The position numbers were made by a program, and so were the translations under genes. Below are positions 29,195 through 37,597 of a DNA stretch of 64,000 nt, piece by piece (position 1 is the stretch's first letter; every line of letters begins with the position of its first letter). The notes beneath the pieces were generated by a model. That model ran no database searches. It was not told the DNA's origin and saw only the letters and a program-made list of their open reading frames with translations. Source of the stretch: Burkholderiaceae bacterium (GTDB lineage Bacteria > Pseudomonadota > Gammaproteobacteria > Burkholderiales > Burkholderiaceae_C); NCBI GenBank assembly GCA_016790515.1, contig JAEUOY010000015.1:1-64000 (forward strand), read 5' to 3'.

Positions 29195-29216
29195 AGCCGC
29201 CCCCGCGCGGGGGCGG
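29195..29216. terminator. Perfect 22-bp GC palindrome
   Basis: The sequence from 29195 to 29216 is an exact palindrome, starting GCCGCCCCCGC and continuing with its reverse complement. It sits 12 bases past the end of the enoyl-CoA hydratase remnant and 60 bases before the Gfo/Idh start. It would form a strong hairpin closing the ccoG transcript; there is no long T-tract, so a factor-binding or boundary role is also possible. Confidence 0.5.
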
Positions 29217-29228
29217 CGCCGGTCCCGA

Positions 29229-29411
29229 TCACGCAGCGCAGCTGCGGGTGCTCGTGCGCGGCCGGAAAGCCGACTCGAGTTCGGCATGGGCGCGCCAGTT
29301 CAGCGCGTTGCGGCGCTCGGGCCGGTCCAGCGTGATCGTCGGCACCTGGCCGGCGAGATCGAAGCCGGTGTGCACGAAGGCATCGGCAGCGATGCCTTGC
29401 GGTGGGCTCAT
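29229..29411 (-). pseudogene. Enoyl-CoA hydratase/isomerase N-terminal remnant
   Basis: This frame starts eight bases after the ccoG stop and reads to [25 protein letters not shown], the unmistakable first strand and helix of crotonase-fold proteins. It then runs into [10 protein letters not shown] and stops. Reading one base off from CGGCCGCGCACGAG gives [14 protein letters not shown], the expected continuation, so a single-base deletion broke the gene. After about 60 codons the similarity ends near the palindrome at 29195. About 180 residues of the original protein are missing. The remnant is on the same strand as ccoG and was presumably once transcribed with it. Confidence 0.8.
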
Positions 29412-29419
29412 GGACCCGC

Positions 29420-30886
29420 TCAGCGCGGGACGAAGAACGTCGACTTCTCGCGCTGCACCGCCGGCGCGCTGCCGGCGCCGCCCAGCGATGTCACCTCGAA
29501 CCGTATCGGCGCCGATCGTCCACGCAGGGCCTGCGCGGCGCCGAACGGCAGGCGCAGGCTGACGACCACCGAGCGGATGGCAGCCGGCGGCGCGCTGACC
29601 TCGGTGGTCTGCGCCGCCAGGCCCGGGAGGCCCAGGGCGCTGATGCGGTAGGTCTGCGGCAACTCGGTGCGGTTCATGATCTGCAGCCGGTAGACGTTCT
29701 CGATCGCACCATCGTCGACGATCCTGGCCAGGGCGCCGCGGTCCTTCAGCACATCGACCTGGAACGGGCTGCGCAGCGCGACGCTGGCGGCGAAGGCCGC
29801 ACTGGCGAGGGTCAGCACGCCGCCGTAGATCAGCACCCGCGGCCGCAGCGCGCGCTCGAGCATCTGCAGCCTGGACCAGCCGTGGACCACGCCGTTCTCG
29901 GTCGAGTAGCGGATCAGGCCCTTCGGGTAGTTCATCCTGTCCATCACGTCGTTGCAGACGTCGATGCACGCGGCACAGCCGATGCACTCGTTCTGCAGGC
30001 CGTCGCGGATGTCGATGCCGGTGGGGCAGACCTGCACGCAGAGCGTGCAGTCGATGCAGTCGCCCAGCCCCTGGGCTGCGGCACTCGCCTTGCGCGAGCG
30101 TGAACCGCGCGGATCGCCGCGTGCGCTGTCGTAGGTGATGATCAGCGAATCCTTGTCGATCAGCGCGCTCTGGAAGCGGGCATAGGGGCACATGTACTTG
30201 CACATCTGCTCGCGCAGATAGCCGGCGTTGCCGTAGGTGGCCGCGCCGTAGAACAGGATCCAGAAGGCGTTCCACGGTGTCACGCTCAGCGCCAGCAGCG
30301 ACTGGCCCAGTTCGCGGATCGGCGTGAAGTAGCCGACGAAGCTGAAGCCGGTGAACAGCGCGATCGCCACCCAGGCGGCCTGCTTGCCGCCCTTGCGGGC
30401 GAACTTGCCGGCCGACCAGGGCGCCTGGTCCAGACGCATGCGGGCGATGCGGTCGCCCTCGAACCTGCGCTCGACCCACATGAAGATCTCGGTGTAGACC
30501 GTCTGCGGGCAGGTGTAGCCGCACCACAGCCGCCCCGCCACCGCGGTGAAGAAGAACAGCGCGAGCGCCGAGATCACCAGCAGCGCGGCCAGGAAGATCA
30601 GGTCCTGCGGGTACAGCACGAGGCCGAAGATGTAGAAGCGCTGCGCCTCCAGGTCGAACAGCAGGGCCTGGCGGCCCTGCCACTGCCACCACGGCAGGCC
30701 GTAGAACAGCAGCTGGGTCAGCCAGACGAAGGTCCAGCGCCAGCTGGCGAACCAGCCCTTCACCGCCCGCGGGTAGATGTCGGGCCGCTTCTGGTACATG
30801 GCGACGAACTGCGCGCCGTCGTCGGGCGCGGCAGCGGCACCAGCTGGCCGGATCGGGATGATGGGGTGGGAGGGCGGTCTGTTCAC
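29420..30886 (-). CDS. ccoG: Cytochrome cbb3 oxidase accessory protein CcoG (RdxA/FixG)
   Basis: A 488-residue membrane iron-sulfur protein, which reduces copper for assembly of the cbb3-type oxidase used at low oxygen. Transmembrane segments include WTFVWLTQLLFYGLPWW and LIFLAALLVISALALFFFTAVAG. The conserved motif WCGYTCPQTVYTEIFMWVER follows. Two 4Fe-4S clusters are held by CIDCTLCVQVCP and CIGCAACIDVCN. The C-terminal periplasmic domain is an immunoglobulin-like FixG domain (YRLQIMNRTELPQTYRI). No ccoN, ccoO, ccoP or ccoH is nearby, although ccoG usually follows them, so it is separated from the oxidase operon. The nnrS/nsrR group adjacent on the genome suggests low-oxygen or NO context. 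The 183 bases up to nnrS hold no gene that I can see. Confidence 0.95.
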   Translation of the reverse strand: MNRPPSHPIIPIRPAGAAAAPDDGAQFVAMYQKRPDIYPRAVKGWFASWRWTFVWLTQLLFYGLPWWQWQGRQALLFDLEAQRFYIFGLVLYPQDLIFLAALLVISALALFFFTAVAGRLWCGYTCPQTVYTEIFMWVERRFEGDRIARMRLDQAPWSAGKFARKGGKQAAWVAIALFTGFSFVGYFTPIRELGQSLLALSVTPWNAFWILFYGAATYGNAGYLREQMCKYMCPYARFQSALIDKDSLIITYDSARGDPRGSRSRKASAAAQGLGDCIDCTLCVQVCPTGIDIRDGLQNECIGCAACIDVCNDVMDRMNYPKGLIRYSTENGVVHGWSRLQMLERALRPRVLIYGGVLTLASAAFAASVALRSPFQVDVLKDRGALARIVDDGAIENVYRLQIMNRTELPQTYRISALGLPGLAAQTTEVSAPPAAIRSVVVSLRLPFGAAQALRGRSAPIRFEVTSLGGAGSAPAVQREKSTFFVPR

Positions 30887-31069
30887 GGTGCGGACTTCGG
30901 GCGTTCACGAGAGGCGTCGACCGCGCACAGGCCCAGGCAGCCGCTGCGCTGGCGGTGCCTGCACGGCGAGGCGGGACATCGGCGAAGGGCCTTTCGGGTC
31001 GAGGACAGGGGAGCAGGCGGCGTGCGGCCAGCGCCGGCACGGCGCGCCGCCGGTGGATCGAGCCGCGGG

Positions 31070-32275
31070 TCAGCCGTCCTTGCCGTCGAGACGGGTGCTC
31101 GAGAGCCAGGGGGCGAAGACGAACAGGTAGAGGCCGAAGGCGAGCGCCCAGGCGGCAGCCGCGGCGACCAGCCAGACGTTCAGCTGCCGCGGCGCCAGCA
31201 AGGGCAGCACGACCCGCATCACGGCAGCACCGGCCACCAGCAGGTAGGCAGCCACCTCCAGCCGGGACGCCTGCAGCGGCCGGCCGGTGTGGCCTCTGGC
31301 CGTGCGGGTGATCATGCCGATGACCAGGCCGCCGGTGGCGCCGACGGCCAGCGCGTGCACGCCCGCCGAGGCGCCGACCGCGCCGAGCTGCGACATCGCC
31401 AGCAGCAGCAGGCCGATCGGGAGCCAGGCATAGGCCGCATGCAGCACCCAGAGGATCGGCCGCGCGCGCGTGCGCAGCGGCTTCCAGTGCCACAGCCGCA
31501 GCGCATGCAGCGCCGCGGCGGTGCCGAGGACCGCTGCCGTGAAGCCGCCGGCCGGCGCCAGCACCCACAGCGCGAGACCGGCGGCCGTGCCGCCGAGCGT
31601 CAGCTGCTCCAGCAGCCGCGGCGCCTGCAGCTTGGCGCCGGGCAGCGCCGACGTCGTGAACGCCGGGATCACGCGCCCGGCGATCACGCACTCGATCATC
31701 ACCACCAGCGCCAGGCCGGCGTGCAGGGCGCGCACCGGCGCAATCCCGATGAAGCCGGCGACGGCGGCGTGAAACGCCGCGTTGGCCAGCGCCAGCAGCA
31801 CCAGGATCGCGCCGATCGGCAGGTTGCGCCGGTTGCCGGCACGCAGCAGCAGCCTGATGAAGACGGCGGCCACCAGCGGCAGCAGCAGCAGGTCCAGCGC
31901 CGCGTAGACGGCATAGGGCGCGAACACCGCCGCCCCGCGGGCGGCCAGCCACAGCAGCGCCAACGCCGCCAGCGGGCCGCCGCGCGGCGTGGCCAGGCCG
32001 GTCCAGGCCTTGCCCGCGGTCAGCAGGAAGCCCACGATCACCGCGACGGCAAAGCCGAACAGCATCTCATGGGCGTGCCAGAGCAGCGGCGCGACCGTCA
32101 GCGTCAGCGACACCCGGCCCTGCAGCAGCGCGATCCACAGCGGGACGGCCAGCAGCGCATAGGCGGCGGCCCCGAGGTAGAACGGCCGGAAGCCGAGCCG
32201 CAGCAGCGGCCAGCCGCGTGGCGACGGCACGGCGGCCGGGCCGACAGCCGAGAGGGGCGGAACAGGCATCGTCAT
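31070..32275 (-). CDS. nnrS: NnrS family membrane protein
   Basis: A 401-residue heme- and copper-containing membrane protein of about 12 helices, associated with nitric oxide stress in bacteria. The N-terminus RGWPLLRLGFRPFYLGAAAYALLAVPLW is typical, followed by PLLWHAHEMLFGFAVAVIVGFLLTAGKAWTG, a highly conserved NnrS stretch with the likely metal-binding histidines. A later conserved patch is GRVIPAFTTSALPG, and the C-terminal part has GGLVIGMITRTARGHTGR. Known role: protects against NO or its metal complexes, expressed under NsrR control. It is divergent to nsrR with a 120-base gap, which fits that control. All key residues appear present. Confidence 0.94.
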   Translation of the reverse strand: MTMPVPPLSAVGPAAVPSPRGWPLLRLGFRPFYLGAAAYALLAVPLWIALLQGRVSLTLTVAPLLWHAHEMLFGFAVAVIVGFLLTAGKAWTGLATPRGGPLAALALLWLAARGAAVFAPYAVYAALDLLLLPLVAAVFIRLLLRAGNRRNLPIGAILVLLALANAAFHAAVAGFIGIAPVRALHAGLALVVMIECVIAGRVIPAFTTSALPGAKLQAPRLLEQLTLGGTAAGLALWVLAPAGGFTAAVLGTAAALHALRLWHWKPLRTRARPILWVLHAAYAWLPIGLLLLAMSQLGAVGASAGVHALAVGATGGLVIGMITRTARGHTGRPLQASRLEVAAYLLVAGAAVMRVVLPLLAPRQLNVWLVAAAAAWALAFGLYLFVFAPWLSSTRLDGKDG

Positions 32276-32328
32276 CGGGTGGCCAGCGCAGGGTCTGGCT
32301 GGAGGTCAGGGAACGACAAAAACATTGA

Positions 32329-32390
32329 TCTTTGACGCATCTTAAAGACCGGCTGCCGCAAAAGCAATACACTGCATCCATCTTTAGGGT
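32329..32390. promoter_or_regulatory. Candidate NsrR operator region between nnrS and nsrR
   Basis: This AT-richer gap contains the inverted repeat TCTTT (32329-32333) and AAAGA (32344-32348). It also holds three ATCTT half-sites, in GATCTTTGA, GCATCTTAA and CCATCTTTA, and NsrR half-sites resemble GCATCTT. A binding site for the divergent pair nnrS/nsrR is plausible. I cannot assign promoter hexamers with confidence. Confidence 0.45.
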
Positions 32391-32395
32391 CATCG

Positions 32396-32914
32396 ATGCG
32401 GCTGTCCGAATACACCGACTACACCTTGCGCGTGCTGATGTACTGCGCCAGGAACCGGCAGCGGCTGGTCACGATCGCCGAGCTGGCCGAGCGGCACGAC
32501 CTGTCGAAAGGCCACCTGATGAAGGTGGTGAACGACCTGGCACGGCAGGGCCTGATCGAGACCACCCGGGGGCGCGGTGGCGGACTGCGCCTGTCGAGGG
32601 AGCCCGCGAGCATCCGCATCGGCGACGTCGTGCGCGCCTCCGAGACCGACTTCCGGCTGGTCGAGTGCTTCGATGCCGGCACCAGCGCGTGCACGCTGAC
32701 GCCCGGCTGCCGGCTGAGGCAGGTGTTCGACGCCGCGCTGAGCGGCTACTTCCGGGCGCTGGACGGCGCGACGCTGGCCGACCTGACCGCGGACACGACG
32801 GACCTCGTGGCCGCCCCGACGGGCGCGACGGCGCGCCGCGGGCCGGTCGTCAGCGTGGCCCTGCCGGTGTCCACCCGACCTGCGCGGCCCGCCAAGGCGC
32901 CGGCGCAGGGCTGA
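32396..32914 (+). CDS. nsrR: NsrR, Rrf2-family nitric-oxide-sensing repressor
   Basis: A 172-residue iron-sulfur winged-helix regulator. The N-terminus MRLSEYTDYTLRVLMYCARN and the helix-turn-helix TIAELAERHDLSKGHLMKVVNDL are those of NsrR. The cluster cysteines are Cys91, Cys99 and Cys105 in CFDAGTSACTLTPGC; IscR has different spacing. NO destroys the cluster and releases repression of NO-defence genes. The neighbouring nnrS (divergent) and the hemerythrin gene (40 bases downstream, same strand) are the expected targets. The C-terminal 35 residues are Ala/Pro/Arg-rich and outside the fold. The start ATG at 32396 is fixed by the family's invariant first residues. Confidence 0.95.
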   Translation: MRLSEYTDYTLRVLMYCARNRQRLVTIAELAERHDLSKGHLMKVVNDLARQGLIETTRGRGGGLRLSREPASIRIGDVVRASETDFRLVECFDAGTSACTLTPGCRLRQVFDAALSGYFRALDGATLADLTADTTDLVAAPTGATARRGPVVSVALPVSTRPARPAKAPAQG

Positions 32915-32954
32915 GCCACTTGCCGAGCCACTCGAGAGGAAACGCGAGAACCCC

Positions 32955-33569
32955 ATGATGCGCATCGAATTGCCGGGGCAGTCCGGCCTCACGGCCGGCT
33001 TCGAGGTACCGCTGGAGATGCTGGCGGCCTGCCACCTGCGGGTGCAGGACCAGTGCGCGACGCTGCTGCGCCTGGTGCCGCACCTCGCGGCGCAGGGCTG
33101 CGACCGCCAGGCGCAGCAGGCCGCCGCGGCGGTGATGCGCTACTTCGACACCGCGGCGCGCCACCACCACGACGACGAGGAGCGCGATCTCTTCCCGGCA
33201 CTGCTCGAGTCGATGGCCGGCTCGGACGCGGTCTGCCTGCGCGAGATGACCGCGGCCCTGACCGCCGAGCATCGCGAGCTCGAGCGATGCTGGCAGGCCC
33301 TGCGCGCGGTGCTGGCGCAGGTGGCGGCCGGCCAGGCCGCGCTGCTGGCCCAGGACGAGGTGGCCCGCTTCACCGAGTGCTACGAGCGGCACATCGCGCG
33401 CGAGGAGTCCGAACTGCTGCCGATGGCCCGGCGTCTTCTGAGCGATGCCGAACTCGACCGCATCGGCCTGGCGATGCGCCGGCGACGCGGCGTGGCCGAC
33501 GACACCGACCGCCCTGCCCTGCCGACGCCGGCACACCCGACCGGGGCGCCGAACGCCCCGGCTGCCTGA
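32955..33569 (+). CDS. Hemerythrin-domain protein
   Basis: A 204-residue four-helix protein with a hemerythrin HHE domain. Likely di-iron ligands are in CHLRVQDQCATLL, ARHHHDDEERDLFPALLE, LTAEHRELERCWQAL and YERHIAREESELLPMARRLL, which follow the HxxxE pattern of the family. The first 25 residues and the last 30 (Pro/Ala-rich) lie outside the domain. Such proteins bind oxygen or NO, or repair iron-sulfur clusters (YtfE/RIC-like). The position 40 bases after nsrR makes a role in NO or low-oxygen response likely. Two ATGs (32955, 32958) are both possible starts, with AGAGGAAA about 13-20 bases ahead. It lacks the N-terminal ScdA domain of RIC. Confidence 0.9.
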   Translation: MMRIELPGQSGLTAGFEVPLEMLAACHLRVQDQCATLLRLVPHLAAQGCDRQAQQAAAAVMRYFDTAARHHHDDEERDLFPALLESMAGSDAVCLREMTAALTAEHRELERCWQALRAVLAQVAAGQAALLAQDEVARFTECYERHIAREESELLPMARRLLSDAELDRIGLAMRRRRGVADDTDRPALPTPAHPTGAPNAPAA

Positions 33570-33791
33570 CCGCCGGCTGCCTGACCCAGCGCCAGCCCCT
33601 GGCGCCCGAATTAAGCGGTGCTCGGCAGCGCTCGCTGGCGGTGATGGCTGGCGCCGGCCGTCGCGGTTTCCGTCACACAGCAGCCGTTCATCGGCCATTC
33701 CGACGCACGCGGCAGGATCGGCGTCCGCACCGGACACTGCCCGCTCGCCGGGCGACCGTGCCAACGGTCGTGACCTACCATCAGGTCCGTC

Positions 33792-36416
33792 ATGACCGCC
33801 CCGATCTCCACCGCCGACGTCCTCGAGGCCAAGCTTGCCGCCCACACGCCGATGATGCAGCAGTACCTGCGCATCAAGGCCGATCATCCGGACACGCTCG
33901 TCTTCTACCGGATGGGCGACTTCTACGAGCTGTTCTTCGACGATGCGCGCAAGGCCAACCGGCTGCTCGACATCACGCTGACCACCCGCGGCCAGAGCGC
34001 CGGCGAGCCGGTGGTGATGGCCGGCGTGCCGGTGCACTCGGTCGAGAACTACCTGGCGCGGCTGATCAAGCTCGGCGAGGCGGTGGCGATCGCCGAGCAG
34101 GTGGGCGACGTCGCCACCGCCAAGGGGCCGGTCGAGCGCAAGGTGGTGCGGGTCGTCACGCCCGGCACCGTCACCGACAGCGAGCTGCTCGACGACCGCG
34201 TCGACACGCTGCTGTGCGCGGTGTTCAGGTCGAGGATCACCTGGGGCCTGGCCTGGCTGGGGCTGACCAGCGGCCAGCTCGGCCTGACCGAATGCGGCGA
34301 GGCCGATCTGGCCGGCTGGCTGGCCCGGCTCGACCCGGCCGAGCTGCTGCTGCCGCAGGGCGACGGGGCCGACCGGCTGCCCGCCGCGATCACCCAGCAC
34401 CGTGCCGCGCGCACCCAGCGCCCGCCCTGGCAGTTCGACGCCGCGCTGGGCGAGCGCAAGCTCTGCGCGCTGCTGAAGGTGGCCTCGCTGCAGGGCTTCA
34501 ATGCGCAGGACCTCGCCGCCGCCCAGGCCGCTGCCGCCGCGCTGCTGAGCTTTGCCGAGCACACCCAGGGCCAGGCGCTGGCGCATGTGGCGACGCTGGA
34601 CGTCGCGCGCGCCTCGTCGCTGATCGACCTGCCGCCGGCCACCCACCGCAACCTCGAGCTGACCCAGACGCTGCGTGGCGAGCCGGCGCCGACGCTGCTG
34701 TCGCTGCTCGACAGCTGCCGCAGCGGCATGGGCAGCCGGCTGCTGCGGCACTGGCTGACGCATCCGCAGCGCGAGCGCGACACCGCGATCGCCCGCCACG
34801 ACGCCATCGCCCGGCTGATCGACCATGGCGTCGAACCGCTGCGCGCCGCGTTGCGCCAGGTCAGCGACGTCGAGCGCATCAGCGCCCGGCTGTCGCTGCG
34901 CCAGGTGCGCCCGCGCGAGCTGAGCGGCCTGCGCGCCACGCTGGCCGCGCTGCCGCTGCTGCGCGCGACGCTGCCCGATGCCGGCACCGCGCTGCTCGAC
35001 GGCTTCGACGCCGCACTGCAGCCGCCGCCCGCGCTGCACGCGCTGCTGCAGGCGGCGATCGCCGACGAACCCGCGGTGCTGCTGCGCGACGGCGGCGTGA
35101 TCGCGCCCGGCTTCGACGCCGATCTCGACGAGCTGCGCGGCATCGGCCAGAACTGCGACGCCTTCCTGATCGACCTGGAATCGCGCGAACGCTCGCGCAG
35201 CGGCATCGCCAACCTGCGGGTGCAGTTCAACCGCGTGCACGGCTTCTACATCGAGGTCACCTCGGGACAACTCGACAAGGTGCCCGCCGACTACCAGCGC
35301 CGGCAGACCCTGAAGAATGCCGAGCGCTTCATCACCCCCGAGCTGAAGGCCTTCGAGGACAAGGCGCTGTCGGCGCAGGACCGCGCGCTGGCGCGCGAGA
35401 AGTGGCTGTTCGAGCAGCTGCTCGACCAGCTGCAGGGCTTTCTCGCGCCGCTGGGCGCGCTGGCCCGCGCGCTGGCCGGGCTGGATGTGCTGGCCGCGCT
35501 GGCCGAACGCGCGGCCACGCTGGGCTGGTGCCGGCCGCGCTTCGTGCCGCAGCCGGCGATCGACATCGTGCAGGGCCGCCACCCGGTGGTGCAGGCGCGG
35601 CTGATGGAGACCGGTGGCGCGGACTTCATCGCCAACGACTGCCGGCTCGATGCCCGCACCCGCATGCTGGTGATCACCGGCCCGAACATGGGCGGCAAGA
35701 GCACCTACATGCGCCAGGTCGCGCTGATCGTGCTGCTGGCCGGCATCGGCTCGTTCGTGCCCGCGGCCACCTGCACGCTGGGGCCGATCGACGCGATCCA
35801 CACCCGCATCGGTGCCGCCGACGACCTGGCCAACGCGCAGTCGACCTTCATGCTCGAGATGACCGAGGCGGCGGCGATCATCCACGCCGCCACCGACCAG
35901 TCGCTGGTGCTGATGGACGAGATCGGCCGCGGCACCAGCACCTTCGACGGCCTGGCGCTGGCCGGCGCGATCGCCAGCCACCTGCACGACCGCAACAAGG
36001 CCTTCACGCTGTTCGCCACCCACTACTTCGAGCTGACCGAGTTCCCGAAGAAGCACGAGCGCGCGGTCAACCTGCATGTCTCGGCGGTCGAGGCCGGGCA
36101 CGACATCGTGTTCCTGCACGCGATCGAGCCGGGCCCGGCCAGCCGCAGCTACGGCGTGCAGGTGGCGCGGCTGGCCGGCATGCCGGCGGCGCTGATCCGC
36201 CAGGCGCGTGCGACGCTCGAGGCGCTGGAAGCCCACCAACGCGCCGGTGATTTGCAGGTCGACCTGTTCGCACCGCCGCCGGAGGCCGCCGCCGCGCCGG
36301 AGCCCTCGGCGGTCGAGGCGGCGCTGGCCGCGATCGACCCCGACGCGCTGAGCCCGCGCGAGGCGCTGGAACTGGTCTACCGGTTGCGCGGCTTGCTGGA
36401 CAAGCCGATCGAATGA
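33792..36416 (+). CDS. mutS: DNA mismatch repair protein MutS
   Basis: An 874-residue mismatch-recognition ATPase. The mismatch-binding domain starts with [35 protein letters not shown], where the Phe-Tyr-Glu motif for wedge insertion is within MGDFYELF. The connector and lever domains follow, then the ABC-type ATPase with Walker [23 protein letters not shown] near residue 630, Walker [16 protein letters not shown], and the helix-turn-helix end with [21 protein letters not shown]. Length and order are normal. The start ATG at 33792 gives the usual N-terminus. The 222-base gap to the hemerythrin gene has no gene. The double-TIR gene downstream is convergent, 49 bases away. Confidence 0.97.
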   Translation: MTAPISTADVLEAKLAAHTPMMQQYLRIKADHPDTLVFYRMGDFYELFFDDARKANRLLDITLTTRGQSAGEPVVMAGVPVHSVENYLARLIKLGEAVAIAEQVGDVATAKGPVERKVVRVVTPGTVTDSELLDDRVDTLLCAVFRSRITWGLAWLGLTSGQLGLTECGEADLAGWLARLDPAELLLPQGDGADRLPAAITQHRAARTQRPPWQFDAALGERKLCALLKVASLQGFNAQDLAAAQAAAAALLSFAEHTQGQALAHVATLDVARASSLIDLPPATHRNLELTQTLRGEPAPTLLSLLDSCRSGMGSRLLRHWLTHPQRERDTAIARHDAIARLIDHGVEPLRAALRQVSDVERISARLSLRQVRPRELSGLRATLAALPLLRATLPDAGTALLDGFDAALQPPPALHALLQAAIADEPAVLLRDGGVIAPGFDADLDELRGIGQNCDAFLIDLESRERSRSGIANLRVQFNRVHGFYIEVTSGQLDKVPADYQRRQTLKNAERFITPELKAFEDKALSAQDRALAREKWLFEQLLDQLQGFLAPLGALARALAGLDVLAALAERAATLGWCRPRFVPQPAIDIVQGRHPVVQARLMETGGADFIANDCRLDARTRMLVITGPNMGGKSTYMRQVALIVLLAGIGSFVPAATCTLGPIDAIHTRIGAADDLANAQSTFMLEMTEAAAIIHAATDQSLVLMDEIGRGTSTFDGLALAGAIASHLHDRNKAFTLFATHYFELTEFPKKHERAVNLHVSAVEAGHDIVFLHAIEPGPASRSYGVQVARLAGMPAALIRQARATLEALEAHQRAGDLQVDLFAPPPEAAAAPEPSAVEAALAAIDPDALSPREALELVYRLRGLLDKPIE

Positions 36417-36465
36417 AGCATCGTGCGTGGCGGCGGAAACCACCCGCGCCGCCGGCTTGTCTGCG

Positions 36466-37398
36466 TCATCCGGGCGCCGCCGTCGCAGCCGCGCCCGGCG
36501 TGCCGCTCGCCGCCTTCGCCAGGCGCCGCACCCGGTCGTCGAGCTCTCTGCGATCCAGATCGCTGCGCCTGGCGAGCGACGTGAAGCCTTCCAGGTCGCC
36601 GAGCAACTGGTGGCAGTCGCCCTCCTTGGACAGGAACAGCGGCGACGTTCCGCGGATCGGGTCCGGGATGTGGCTCTGGTCGGCGCCGCCTGCCAGCAGC
36701 GGGCAGGTCCAGACCCGCTGGCCCCAGGCGGAGCCCAGCTCGAACGCCACGTAGCTCGACGCCAGCGTGTCGGTCGTCAGGATGCCCAGCACGACCTCGG
36801 CGTCGGTGATCTCGGCGCGCAGGCGGTCGGCGGTGTTCTCGCCGACCGGCAGACGGTAGGGCCGTACCGAGGTGCAGCGAATGTCCTGCCGCTGGATCTC
36901 GAAATGCCGCTCCAGGCAATCGAGCAGCGCACGCACGATGTCCTCATCCTTGTGCCGGTGGCTGATGAAGATCTTGGGCCGGCCGCGCGTGCCCAGCGTA
37001 CGGTAGTCGAGGTGCTTTCGGATCGACGCGTCCAGCCGCTCGCCCAGCCGCTGCAGCGTGTCGTCGGACGTGTCGGGGATGCGATCGGCGATCAGGTCCT
37101 GGATGAACGGCGGTATCGCGACATCCCCGACCAACACGGGCAGCAGCGCCAACCTGGGCGTCGCCCGGACGACGCCCACCTCCGCAGGCACATGCTGCGA
37201 CCTCGCGGTGTTCTCGGTCCAGATCAGCAGCACAACGTCGGACGCCAGCATCGAGCCCATCAGCTGATCGCGCCATGCGGCGCCGATCGGCAGCTCCTGG
37301 TCGGAGCGGATCCTGTGGCCCTTGCTCTGCAGCAGGGGCACCAGAGCCCGGACGATGGGGGCGTCCTCGTACTTGTACGACACGTAGATCGTCGCCAT
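36466..37398 (-). CDS. Double TIR-domain protein
   Basis: A 310-residue protein with two TIR domains in one chain. The first (about residues 1-90) starts MATIYVSYKYEDAPIVRAL and ends with HVPAEVGVV. The second (about 140-235) starts PKIFISHRHKDEDIVRALL, continues IRCTSVRPYRLPVGENT and ends YVAFELGSAWG. Bacterial TIR domains of the second type cleave NAD or make signalling nucleotides, and the Glu in the FELG helix is the usual catalytic residue; the first domain also keeps a Glu (PAEVG). No other effector, membrane or nuclease domain is visible; a coiled, charged C-terminus ends in Ala/Gly. The start ATG at 37398 is the first Met of the fold. It is convergent with mutS and divergent from anbu (199-bp gap). 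Defence or signalling is a reasonable inference, not shown. Confidence 0.88.
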   Translation of the reverse strand: MATIYVSYKYEDAPIVRALVPLLQSKGHRIRSDQELPIGAAWRDQLMGSMLASDVVLLIWTENTARSQHVPAEVGVVRATPRLALLPVLVGDVAIPPFIQDLIADRIPDTSDDTLQRLGERLDASIRKHLDYRTLGTRGRPKIFISHRHKDEDIVRALLDCLERHFEIQRQDIRCTSVRPYRLPVGENTADRLRAEITDAEVVLGILTTDTLASSYVAFELGSAWGQRVWTCPLLAGGADQSHIPDPIRGTSPLFLSKEGDCHQLLGDLEGFTSLARRSDLDRRELDDRVRRLAKAASGTPGAAATAAPG

Positions 37399-37597
37399 CT
37401 GACGGTCCTCACTTCGATTCGTAGCGGCGCAACGTTGCGCGACCATCATCGCTGCGCGGCGAGGCGTTGACAACCGAGGCACGGTGCCATATGGCGGTGC
37501 GCGATGCGGCCAGCCGGTGCTCGCCGGGACTCGCCATTCGCCGCCTGATAGGCTTGCGGGATCCGATCCGCCACCGCGCCGCCTGCGGCGCCCCGCC

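Noticed and set aside
30887-31069. Possible ccoH or FNR box between ccoG and nnrS
   Set aside because: No TTGAT-N4-ATCAA site and no membrane-anchor frame is visible in these 183 bases.
32850-36443. Minus-strand open frame of almost 1200 codons over mutS
   Set aside because: Antisense to complete mutS and the hemerythrin gene; no recognisable motif.
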